The translations under genes were made by a program, and so were the position numbers. From Gemmatimonadales bacterium UBA4456 (GTDB lineage Bacteria > Gemmatimonadota > Gemmatimonadetes > Longimicrobiales > Gaopeijiaceae), in NCBI GenBank assembly GCA_002390225.1, contig DGOW01000010.1, forward strand, positions 1-29,547: a stretch of DNA of 29,547 bases. Reading direction: 5' to 3'. The notes below the pieces were generated by a model that saw only the letters and a program-made list of their open reading frames with translations, was not told where the DNA came from and made no database searches. Below are positions 13,668 to 21,626 of the stretch, piece after piece (position 1 is the stretch's first letter; the number at the start of each line of letters is the position of its first letter).

Positions 13668-16581
13668 CGACCGGCTCGGATTCCGGCAAGGCGTACGCCG
13701 CACGTTCAGGGCGAACAGGGCGGAGCATCCACCACGGGCGCCTCATGCCGTCCGGTGAATGGATGGAGGCTGCACGCGTCATCTCGAGCCACTTTTCGTA
13801 CACAGCCCGTGACTTCGCAGTGTCCACCGAGACGTCACCAAAGGCGTCGCCAGGCCGCGCCGGGTAAATCCGCACAGCCTGGTGCCAGCAATGCATCCCG
13901 GAAATTGGATCGGGGTGTACCGGGTGCGTCAGGTTCTGATGCACGCCGACGTCCGTCCACCAGACTCGAAGTGTGTCAGGGTCGCTCGACTCGAACGCTC
14001 CCCCACCCTTCTTGCGTGTCAGCCCCCAGTCAGAACCCTGCTGGTCGAGCGCAACCGTCATCATGCCGATGCGCTGTCCCTCATGACCCTCGGGCTTCCA
14101 TCGACCCATATGGTGGCTGCACGCAGCAACGCCGGGCCGGATGCCTTCAGTGATCCACGCCTTGAGCACGAAATACCCGATCTCGGTTTCGACGCGAACG
14201 AGGTCACCCGTCTTGTCGATCCCGAGACGCGACGCGTCCGTCGGGTGAATCCAGAGCGGATTGGTGTGCGCGATCTCATCGAGCCATTTCGAGTTGGCGC
14301 TTCGCGTGTGGATCTGGACCGGAACCCGGAACGTGGTGATCAGTGGCATCTGATCCGAGTCGAGGTTCTGTCGGTGCACATGACTCTTCACGTAGGTCGG
14401 CGTCGCCAGCTCCGGCCAACCCCACTCGTGCAGTGTGCGCGACCAGAACTCCAGCTTGCCGGTCGGCGTAGGCCACCCCTTGAGAATCTCCCCGTCGACT
14501 CGGACCCCCACCCGACGGCGTCCGTCTTCGTCCGGATCAATCTTCGTACCACCCGGCGCTTTCGGGCTTGGCGGTACGGGCGCATGGGTGAATACGCGGC
14601 CGGCTTCGTCGACCCGAACGTCATCCAACTCGACGTCGGGCACCTGCTGCTCGTGCACCTGGCCCACCTTCTGTGCCACCTCGAAGGCCCCAAAGCGGCG
14701 CATATACTCGAGCGGCGTGATGCCTTCGGCAGCCGCCGCGTCGGGCAGCCCCGGCACAGAGTTTTCGAAGATCCATCCGTAGTACTCGTCAACCGTCATC
14801 TTCTCGCCAGGATTCTTCACGGACTCGAAGAACTGCCGGATACCAAGCGAGCCGTCCGGATCAATACGCCAGGTCAGTTCGATCCAGAACTCGTTCTCTT
14901 CCCATACCTCACCCGGGTTCACGTCGCGCGTATCCGCGATCTCTTCGCCGAGTCGCTCCCGCGCGGCCCGCAGCACTGGCTGGCGGAAGCCGATCCACTG
15001 CCCGTCGTACTGCTCGTATGAGGTCAGGTCGTGCCGTTCGGACGAGTGGCCCATGGGGAGCACGTAGTCGGCGAAGTACGCCGTCTCGTTCCACGTAGGC
15101 GTCATCGCAATGTGCTGTCCGATCCTTGATTCGTCGGTCAGCATCTCGATCCAGCTGAACCCGTCCGGGTTCGTCCACACCGGGTTGTAGACGCGCGTAA
15201 AATACACGTCGACGAAGGCGTCCTGATCCTTCATCAGATGTGGCATCAGGAACGACATCTCCATCAGCGCCAGCGGATACTCGTCCGGCCAGAGTACGTC
15301 GTTCCAGCGCGTCGGGTGCTGATGCGGTAACCGCGGGGGCTTCGGCGTGAACTTGTTCCACGAGTTCGGGAACGTGCCCCCTTCCGTCGCGAGCGCGCCC
15401 AGGAGCGCGCTGAGCAGCGTCATCGTCCGCGCGACCTGCCACCCGCCCAGGTTGCCCGAGCCTGCGCTTCGCCAGTTGTACGAAGCCAGACAGGTCCCGG
15501 CGTTGGAGATCTCCTCCGCGATCTGTCGAAGTGCGTCCACGTCGATCCCCGACTCCGCCGCCGCGAAGTCGAAGGTGTACGTCGAATAGAACTCGGAAAG
15601 GACCTCTTCGAAGCGCTCGAAGGAGGCATCGGGTTCGCCCTGCACGACCTCCATATATTCCTGCCAATTCCACCAGCGTCGCACGAATTCGCGATCGTAC
15701 CGGCGTTCCTGGATCATCCAATTGGCTACAGCCAGGAAGATGGCAGGCTCGGATCCCGGGTACGGCGAGAGCCAGTGATCCGCATGTGTCGCCGTGTTCG
15801 AAAGCCGGGTGTCGAGAACAATCAGCTTGGCGCCGTTCTTTTTGCCCTCGATGATCCGCTGTGCGTGCGGGTTGAAATAGTGGCCCGTCTCTAGGTGACT
15901 GCTCACCAGCAGGATGACCTTGGCGTTCGCGTGGTCCGGACTCGGACGGTCCATGCCCATCCACCAGTGATACCCCGACCTCGCACCGCTCGAGCAGACG
16001 TTGGTGTGAGAGTTGTGCCCATCCACACCCCACGCAGCCAGCATACGAGTCGTGTATCCATCCTCACCCGGTCGGCCGACGTGATACATGACCTGCTCGT
16101 GTCGCTCCTCCTCGAGGCATGCACGAATACGGGCCGCAATGTCGTCCAGAGCGTCATCCCACGAGACCTGCTCCCACTTCCCTTCACCACGCGCGCCAGC
16201 TCTGCGCAGCGGGTAGAGGATCCGGTCCGGGTCTGTGATCTGGTTGATCGTCGCCGGACCTTTGGCGCAGTTGCGCCCACGCGATCCCGGGTGCTCAGGA
16301 TTCCCCTCGAATTTCCGAACCTGAAGCGTATCCCGATCGACGTAGGCGAGGAGTCCGCACGCCGATTCGCAGTTGAAGCACGTCGTGGGAACGAGCATGT
16401 ACCGCTTCTCGACCCGTTTCGGCCATGACTTGGAGTCCAGCTCGACCCAGTCGTTCCAGCGCTCACGTGGAGGGAACGCTGCCAGGTGAACCCGACTGGC
16501 CCCCGGGTAGAACGTCTCGCCCCGCGCCTCGACCTCGTCGCGGGCCGCGGAGACGCGGCGGTTCAGTTCGTCGATCGTCAT
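13660..16581 (-). CDS. Molybdopterin oxidoreductase, cytoplasmic DMSO-reductase family (SoeA-like candidate)
   Basis: A 973-residue catalytic subunit binding the bis-MGD molybdenum cofactor and one [4Fe-4S] cluster. The cluster ligands are C68, C71, C75 and C105 (CFNCESAC ... NCAKG). The probable Mo ligand is C196 in HTNVCSSGARSG. HPGSRGRNCAKGPATINQ and the C-terminal pterin-binding barrel (from about 770) are typical. There is no Tat signal, so unlike PsrA, TtrA or DmsA the active site should stay in the cytoplasm, as in the sulfite dehydrogenase SoeABC. The ATG overlaps the stop of the FeS-NrfD gene (ATGA), and a TorD-like gene overlaps its end. Substrate is not shown by sequence; sulfite is my leading guess because of this topology and the attached SulP gene. 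Confidence 0.9.
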   Translation of the reverse strand: MTIDELNRRVSAARDEVEARGETFYPGASRVHLAAFPPRERWNDWVELDSKSWPKRVEKRYMLVPTTCFNCESACGLLAYVDRDTLQVRKFEGNPEHPGSRGRNCAKGPATINQITDPDRILYPLRRAGARGEGKWEQVSWDDALDDIAARIRACLEEERHEQVMYHVGRPGEDGYTTRMLAAWGVDGHNSHTNVCSSGARSGYHWWMGMDRPSPDHANAKVILLVSSHLETGHYFNPHAQRIIEGKKNGAKLIVLDTRLSNTATHADHWLSPYPGSEPAIFLAVANWMIQERRYDREFVRRWWNWQEYMEVVQGEPDASFERFEEVLSEFYSTYTFDFAAAESGIDVDALRQIAEEISNAGTCLASYNWRSAGSGNLGGWQVARTMTLLSALLGALATEGGTFPNSWNKFTPKPPRLPHQHPTRWNDVLWPDEYPLALMEMSFLMPHLMKDQDAFVDVYFTRVYNPVWTNPDGFSWIEMLTDESRIGQHIAMTPTWNETAYFADYVLPMGHSSERHDLTSYEQYDGQWIGFRQPVLRAARERLGEEIADTRDVNPGEVWEENEFWIELTWRIDPDGSLGIRQFFESVKNPGEKMTVDEYYGWIFENSVPGLPDAAAAEGITPLEYMRRFGAFEVAQKVGQVHEQQVPDVELDDVRVDEAGRVFTHAPVPPSPKAPGGTKIDPDEDGRRRVGVRVDGEILKGWPTPTGKLEFWSRTLHEWGWPELATPTYVKSHVHRQNLDSDQMPLITTFRVPVQIHTRSANSKWLDEIAHTNPLWIHPTDASRLGIDKTGDLVRVETEIGYFVLKAWITEGIRPGVAACSHHMGRWKPEGHEGQRIGMMTVALDQQGSDWGLTRKKGGGAFESSDPDTLRVWWTDVGVHQNLTHPVHPDPISGMHCWHQAVRIYPARPGDAFGDVSVDTAKSRAVYEKWLEMTRAASIHSPDGMRRPWWMLRPVRPERAAYALPESEPVGA

Positions 16582-18107
16582 GCGAGTGGTACCGACTGGC
16601 CCGCCTGAACGAAGGCGTGCTCATACATGAGGAGAGATGCGAGCGCTGCGCCTGCAGCGATCACGGGCGTCGAAGCGGCGAAGACAAGCGCGATGACACC
16701 GAGCGGCATCGCAACCCAGAACAGGTGAGCATATGAGCCATGAGTCATCGCGCGAGCCGCAAGCTTGGCGTGAGCGGTCGGATGACCCATGGATGCCTCC
16801 CCGAGTGCCATCACGAGGTGGGCGGCCAACGAAAGGCGGAACAGCGCGGTGACCGAACTCGGAGTCCCTGCGCTCACCGTGATGAGCGTAATGATGGCGG
16901 CCCCCGCCAACAGCGCCTGAACGAACAGGTGAGCCGGCAAAAGAGGGCTCTGCCACAGGTCTCGGGCCCGCGCCTGCGCGAAGAGGTATGCCGTATAGAT
17001 CGCGGTCATGATGGCGAGGGGGGCCCCGACCCAACCCAGCACCGGCGTAACATCACCTCGACCCATGAATGTCAGACCCAGGTGTAACGCGAGAACTCCG
17101 CCATAGCCGGTAATGACGAAACCTCCGCGAACGAGCCAGCTTCGCCATTGCGGCTTGAAGAGCACCATCCAGAAGCGCTCCGGATGGTCCAGGTCCCAGA
17201 CCAGCAAGCCGCCGGTCAACATGAGACCCACCATCGCAACAAGGGGGGCCTGCAGCCCCCAGAGCTCTCCGGTGAACGGTAGCAGGCCCAGCCAGCCCAG
17301 CACGAGCGGTACGAGATACGCACCGGCAGCAATAGACTTTGTGAATGTGTACGCACTCACCCGCCAGTCCCATGGCGCGCGGTGAATCACGTCATAGCTG
17401 AGAACAGCCGCTGCGGAGGAGTTGTGCGGGCCCGGGTGACCGGAGTGAACCTGATGGGAGACGTCACCCTGTTCGCTCCACATGAAGAGGCCGCCATCGG
17501 GGCGGCGCGCAGCCAGAGGATCGAGTGTGACCTGATCCGCTCCCTTGTAGAAGACCTTCGGTCGGGTCTCCTTCTCCGGCCGGCGCACGGTGACTGCATC
17601 GCGGTGCACAATCTGGCTGACTTTGGACAGCGGATCGTTCATGTCCCCTACCAGTAGCGCTTCGGTAGGACACACGACCACACAGGCAGGCTCAAGGCCA
17701 ACGTCCAGCCGGTGCGCACAGAAGTTGCACTTCTCGGCCGAGTTGTCCTCCGGATTGATGAAGATCGCGTCGTATGGGCAGGCCGCGATGCACGCTTTAC
17801 ACCCGATGCAGATCGACTTGTCGAAGTCGACTATACCGTCTGGCCGGCGGTGCATCGACGCTGTCGGGCACACTGCGACGCACGGTGGATCCTCACATTG
17901 ATTGCAGCGCGTGACCTGAAAAGACCGGCGCGTATTCGGAAAGTAGCCAGTGTCCACGTACTTCACGTACGTGCGGGTCACCGACAAGGGGACCTCGTTC
18001 TCGGACTTGCAGGCTGTCGTACACGCGTGACAACCAATGCAGCGGGTGTGGTCGATGACCTTCGCCCAGAGGGGCGCGGTCGTGCTCTCGGCTGTGGTGG
18101 TCGTCAT
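16578..18107 (-). CDS. Fused four-cluster ferredoxin subunit and NrfD-type membrane subunit
   Basis: A 509-residue fusion of two normally separate subunits. Residues 1 to about 190 form a DmsB/PsrB-like electron-transfer domain with 16 cysteines for four [4Fe-4S] clusters: C23/26/29/33, C68/71/76/80, C100/103/106/110 and C127/130/142/146. After a linker, residues about 225-509 are an NrfD/PsrC-like quinone-interacting domain of about 8 helices, starting RAPWDWRVSAYTFTKSIAAGAY. There is no export signal before the FeS domain, which therefore faces the cytoplasm together with the Mo subunit. It is the first gene of the set, is coupled to the Mo gene by ATGA, and would pass electrons between that subunit and the quinone pool. 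Confidence 0.92.
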   Translation of the reverse strand: MTTTTAESTTAPLWAKVIDHTRCIGCHACTTACKSENEVPLSVTRTYVKYVDTGYFPNTRRSFQVTRCNQCEDPPCVAVCPTASMHRRPDGIVDFDKSICIGCKACIAACPYDAIFINPEDNSAEKCNFCAHRLDVGLEPACVVVCPTEALLVGDMNDPLSKVSQIVHRDAVTVRRPEKETRPKVFYKGADQVTLDPLAARRPDGGLFMWSEQGDVSHQVHSGHPGPHNSSAAAVLSYDVIHRAPWDWRVSAYTFTKSIAAGAYLVPLVLGWLGLLPFTGELWGLQAPLVAMVGLMLTGGLLVWDLDHPERFWMVLFKPQWRSWLVRGGFVITGYGGVLALHLGLTFMGRGDVTPVLGWVGAPLAIMTAIYTAYLFAQARARDLWQSPLLPAHLFVQALLAGAAIITLITVSAGTPSSVTALFRLSLAAHLVMALGEASMGHPTAHAKLAARAMTHGSYAHLFWVAMPLGVIALVFAASTPVIAAGAALASLLMYEHAFVQAGQSVPLA

Positions 18108-18304
18108 GCCTCAGAGTGGCGCAATCGCTTGGCGACAGTGGCAAGCTACAAGCCCAAGGCCCCAACTTCCACCGGACAAGACCCGGTGCGCACGATCGAG
18201 GCCTCTTGCATACCCGGGAGCCCGGGAAGGGAGCGTCAGCGAGTCGCTGCATCCAGAGAGAGACGCTAGGCCGGTGGCACCGGAGAGGCAATCCACCATT
18301 AGGC

Positions 18305-18784
18305 TCAGTCCCGAAGACCTTCCTGAGCGATCTCCTCGAGCGCGAGATCGACCTGCCGACCGAGGGTCTCGCTGAAGATTTGCCGGTTCGCCTGGAACCA
18401 CTCCGCCCAGCCTTTCTGACGGAGATGTTCTTTGAGGTCTGCCCGGTAGGCCTGCCACATCTGCCCATCCAGCGTGCCAACGCGGTTGGCGTACTGCAGG
18501 TTTCCAAAATGACGCCAGACGGCCGTCATGTAGGAATACCAGCGCACACGCTCCGACTCCGTGAGCGAGGAGGGATCAGCCTCTGCCCTGGCCATGAACG
18601 CCGCGAACTCTGGATCGCGAAATGCGTGCTCCAGGAGCCGAATACTGTTCTGGACCATCGCGTTGAAGGACGCCGCACGGACCGACACCGTGTTCTGAAT
18701 CATCTGGCGTGCCAGATAGACGAGCGACACGACGACTCCGAGAGCCCCGACGAACTCACCGATGTTCCCAAGATCTTGAAGCAT
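18305..18784 (-). CDS. Single-pass membrane protein of unknown function
   Basis: A 159-residue protein with one N-terminal membrane helix (about residues 6-27, IGEFVGALGVVVSLVYLARQ). A soluble mostly helical domain follows that is rich in aromatic and charged residues (VRWYSYMTAVWRHFGNLQY). I recognise the pattern from many uncharacterised environmental bacterial proteins with the N-terminus GxIGEFxGAxxVVxSLxYLARQ, but none with known function. The ATG at 18784 is immediately before the helix. It stands alone, with 197 bases to the FeS-NrfD start downstream and 99 to the next gene upstream. Confidence 0.7.
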   Translation of the reverse strand: MLQDLGNIGEFVGALGVVVSLVYLARQMIQNTVSVRAASFNAMVQNSIRLLEHAFRDPEFAAFMARAEADPSSLTESERVRWYSYMTAVWRHFGNLQYANRVGTLDGQMWQAYRADLKEHLRQKGWAEWFQANRQIFSETLGRQVDLALEEIAQEGLRD

Positions 18785-18883
18785 GACCCACGTGTGTAAT
18801 CAGGGAAAGTCGCAAGAATTTACCCAGAATGGCACGCGATCAAAGGGTGCACATCCGCTCGATGAAGGACGTTTCGAGCTCTT

Positions 18884-19261
18884 TTAGAAGTGTCTGCTCC
18901 ACGACGGGTCAGTCCCCGACTCACTCCGAAGATCCCCACCGTGTGCCTCGCTTTCGTACTTCACATACGCAGCCAGGCGACCACCTTCTGTCGCTTCGCG
19001 ACGCTCTCGAACCGACTTGAGTCGACGCGCGTGATCCAGGCTGGACACAACGAGAAGAAGTACTGCCGCGGGCACCGCGGCTCTCGCGATGGCAGAACCG
19101 ACGAGCGGTCCAGGCAGGCCGACGAGCACGAGGACGATCGAGCCTAGCCCTTCCAGCGCGACAAAGATCGAGATGCCCATTCCCAGCCGACTGCCGGCTC
19201 TCGCCTTGAAGAACGCCGCACTTCCCAGAAAGAGCGCCGTAACCAGTACAAGGGGAGTCAC
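18884..19261 (-). CDS. Small three-helix membrane protein, unknown
   Basis: A 125-residue protein with three hydrophobic segments (about 3-20, 28-48 and 55-76) and a charged C-terminal tail of about 50 residues that should be cytoplasmic. I do not recognise a family. The GTG start at 19261 follows the stop of the upstream small gene by only 6 bases and has an AGGGTGG-like ribosome site inside that gap, so the two are probably cotranscribed. Confidence 0.6.
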   Translation of the reverse strand: MTPLVLVTALFLGSAAFFKARAGSRLGMGISIFVALEGLGSIVLVLVGLPGPLVGSAIARAAVPAAVLLLVVSSLDHARRLKSVRERREATEGGRLAAYVKYESEAHGGDLRSESGTDPSWSRHF

Positions 19262-19267
19262 ACCACC

Positions 19268-19657
19268 CTACCCGACGAGCTCATCCACCAGAAAGAGATC
19301 GGTGAGCACCGCACGCAAATGCATGTTTGCGTTCAAGTTATCGATCAGCTGCGAGCTGATACCCTGACGAGCGGCAACCAGACGAACAGCGCACAACGAG
19401 GCCTCGGCGTCTCGGCGCACGACAGCGATCAGGTTCTGCCAAGAGGCCTGTGGCTCCTCACCAGCTACGGCCTCGGTCACCGTATCAGCCAGCCCATCCA
19501 GCGCCGACTCGAGCTTCGACAGAAAGTCCCGCAGGTCGGCGCCCGCCCTCGCTCCTTCGTCGGTCGTGCGCCCCTGAGCCGCATAGGCGAGAAAGAACTC
19601 ATAGCTCGACTCGATGGTGTCGATACGCTGCTTTACTTCGGTCTTGGCGTCGGACAC
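19268..19657 (-). CDS. Small soluble helical protein, unknown
   Basis: A 129-residue, probably cytoplasmic, all-helical protein (KTEVKQRIDTIESSYEFFLA near the start, VVRRDAEASLCAVRLVAARQG later). No known family comes to mind. I chose the GTG at 19657 because GGAG lies at ideal distance upstream; a longer form from 19711 would run through a strong hairpin and looks non-coding. It is followed 6 bases later by the small membrane protein gene. It lies downstream of the cytochrome b gene, separated by a probable terminator. Confidence 0.6.
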   Translation of the reverse strand: MSDAKTEVKQRIDTIESSYEFFLAYAAQGRTTDEGARAGADLRDFLSKLESALDGLADTVTEAVAGEEPQASWQNLIAVVRRDAEASLCAVRLVAARQGISSQLIDNLNANMHLRAVLTDLFLVDELVG

Positions 19658-19697
19658 AGTCTCTCCGGACGTAGATCGCGGATGGTGAATGAACGAA

Positions 19698-19722
19698 GGG
19701 CCGGACGCCACGCGCCCGGCCC
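19698..19722 (-). terminator. Hairpin after the cytochrome b gene
   Basis: GGGCCGG (19698-19704) and CCGGCCC (19716-19722) form a perfect 7-bp GC stem with an 11-base loop, about 20 bases past the cytochrome b stop. Following bases on the minus strand are moderately T-rich (TTCGTTCATTC). It probably ends or attenuates the Mo-hydroxylase transcript before the small-gene pair. Confidence 0.5.
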
Positions 19723-19744
19723 CTCGAATCTGGTACAGTCGAGG

Positions 19745-20617
19745 TCAGTCCTCGCGCTTGGCGCGCACCGCTGGTTCGGCGATCGCACCCGATCCGCTGT
19801 CGTTGGACTTCATGGCCCCATCGGTCACAACCCATTTGGCCGGGTCGAAGTGCTCGAGGTAGTGATCACGATCGATCCACCCACGTACCATCGACCACGT
19901 AATCCAGCGCTTTTCGGGCCGCAGCGCGAAGTAGATGTGTGACGCGACCAGGAGAATCAGTGAGACCCCTGAAACGCCGTGGACCACATACATCACACCC
20001 CATGTCGCGTCACTGAACAGGTAGGGATTGCGCGTCCAGAGCGGCGTGTCGATCCGCACCATCATCAGTACACCCGTGATAATCGCCGACAGCGACACCA
20101 CCACGATCACGTGGTGATACATGCGGTGGTCGAACGGGTACTTGCCTGCCTTGGGCGGGGCGGGCGCCTTAGACGAGGCGAGGTGCTTCAACGTCGCGAT
20201 ACCTTCGCTGACACCGAGCTGGAACATCGACCAGAAGTCCATCCAGCCGATCGAGTGGATGATGTGGTAGACCACCGTCGCGATGAGCAGGACACCAGCC
20301 TGCCAGTGGAGGTCGACCCAGTTGAATTGCCAGCCCATGACCGGCACAAATGCCGTGATCAGGAGGACCAGCATCGATACTGACATCACCCAGTGAAAGG
20401 CACGCGCAGCGAGAGAATGGCGCTCGATTTTCTCCGGGATACCCGGGGGGACATCACTCGGCCCCTCGTGGGCCTGTTTTTTCCGCGTACGAACCCAGAG
20501 GGCATGGCCGATGAGGAAGAGACCGGCAGCCAAAACAGCCGCCCACATCAGATCCCATGACACGCCGATGAGCACGTCCTGGCCCCACGGATTAGCAGTT
20601 CTACGAAAGAGCTCCAT
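19745..20617 (-). CDS. Cytochrome b561-type membrane subunit
   Basis: A 290-residue membrane protein of the cytochrome b561/formate-dehydrogenase-gamma type, about five helices, binding two b hemes and passing electrons to quinone. Candidate ligands and landmarks are RAFHW (His75), LHWQAG (His104), YHIIHSIGW (His118/121), and HGVSGVSLILLVASHIYF (His213/227). The ATG shares one base with the stop of the FAD-subunit gene (TGATG), so it belongs to the Mo-hydroxylase operon and is probably its membrane electron acceptor. E. coli paoABC has no such cytochrome subunit in its operon. The C-terminus (about 260-290) is polar and not conserved in character. Confidence 0.85.
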   Translation of the reverse strand: MELFRRTANPWGQDVLIGVSWDLMWAAVLAAGLFLIGHALWVRTRKKQAHEGPSDVPPGIPEKIERHSLAARAFHWVMSVSMLVLLITAFVPVMGWQFNWVDLHWQAGVLLIATVVYHIIHSIGWMDFWSMFQLGVSEGIATLKHLASSKAPAPPKAGKYPFDHRMYHHVIVVVSLSAIITGVLMMVRIDTPLWTRNPYLFSDATWGVMYVVHGVSGVSLILLVASHIYFALRPEKRWITWSMVRGWIDRDHYLEHFDPAKWVVTDGAMKSNDSGSGAIAEPAVRAKRED

Positions 20618-21615
20618 CAGGCGACACTCCTGACTGCGCGGCGAACAAGGTTTCGCATCAGCGGCACCTTGTACTCGTTGTGACGCAGCGGCTGTGCACC
20701 CTCGATGGCGAGTTCGCCGGCTGCGTTGGCCGTGGCTTCGTCACCCGTGGTGCCTTGCACCAGACGCTCCACCGCGTCGAGCCTGACCGGGAATGGGGCC
20801 ACACCGTTCACGGCGATCCGGGCCGCTTCGATCGTATCGCCCGATTTCCGGAAGGCCGCAGCCACACTCACCAGCTGAAAGTCCCATGAGCCTCGGTCAC
20901 GGATCTTCTCGTAATAGAACTCCGCGTTCGCCCACGTTTCAGGCAGCTGGATCCGTGTAAGGAGATCGCGCGACTTCATGACCGTCATGCGTGTAATGTC
21001 GATCGCCGGCCCAATGAAGAAGTCCTCCGCGTCGTAGACGCGCGGGCCATCATTACTCTCGACGATCATCTTCGCGTCGACCGCGATGAGGGCGGGAGCG
21101 GTATCCGACGGGTTCACGGCCACACAACGGCTACGACCCATGATGCAGTGCTCACGGTTCATCGCCTGCGGCGCGGCCGCGTAGCACGTGTTGCCGCCCG
21201 CTCGATAGCAGGGCCAACCGCTCCGGTAATACCAGCAGCGGGTGTCCTGCCCGACATTCCCACCTAGCGTGCCCTGATTTCGGATCTGCGGAGTCGCCAC
21301 GTGGCGGGCTGCATCAGCGACAATCGAATATGCTGAGCGCACCTGCTCGTCGCGCTCGATCGCGGTGAGGGACGTCATCGCCCCGATCTCAAGACCGTTT
21401 TCGACATCCCGGATACCGGTGAGATCAGGAATGCCGCCGAGATCGACGACAGCCGAGGGTCGCTTCACACGGTCTTTGAACCAGTCGAACGAGTCGAGTC
21501 CACCGGCCAGGACCCAGGCCTGTTCGCGGTGCTCGTCAAGAAGCTCGAGTGCATCGTCCACGGTCGTCGGCTGGTAGAGCTCGAACGCCGGGATCATATC
21601 TCTGATCTTCGCCAT
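20617..21615 (-). CDS. FAD-binding subunit of molybdenum hydroxylase, PaoB-like with FeS insert
   Basis: A 332-residue medium subunit of the xanthine-dehydrogenase family. FAD motifs are AGGLDSFDW (37-45) and the loop TLGGNVGQDTRC (116-127). A cysteine-rich insert follows (C127, C136, C144, C157, C164) in the order seen in E. coli PaoB/YagS and 4-hydroxybenzoyl-CoA reductase beta, where it holds an extra [4Fe-4S] cluster. It passes electrons from the 2Fe-2S subunit to an acceptor. AGGAG lies well placed before the ATG at 21615. It has no export signal of its own and would be carried out with the Tat-tagged small subunit. It lies 11 bases after the Mo-subunit stop. Confidence 0.92.
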   Translation of the reverse strand: MAKIRDMIPAFELYQPTTVDDALELLDEHREQAWVLAGGLDSFDWFKDRVKRPSAVVDLGGIPDLTGIRDVENGLEIGAMTSLTAIERDEQVRSAYSIVADAARHVATPQIRNQGTLGGNVGQDTRCWYYRSGWPCYRAGGNTCYAAAPQAMNREHCIMGRSRCVAVNPSDTAPALIAVDAKMIVESNDGPRVYDAEDFFIGPAIDITRMTVMKSRDLLTRIQLPETWANAEFYYEKIRDRGSWDFQLVSVAAAFRKSGDTIEAARIAVNGVAPFPVRLDAVERLVQGTTGDEATANAAGELAIEGAQPLRHNEYKVPLMRNLVRRAVRSVA

Positions 21616-21626
21616 TTCTCGTTCTC

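Noticed and set aside
13882..15021. Open frame of 379 codons on the plus strand inside the Mo oxidoreductase
   Set aside because: Antisense shadow of a gene with full cofactor motifs. No ribosome site and no family features.
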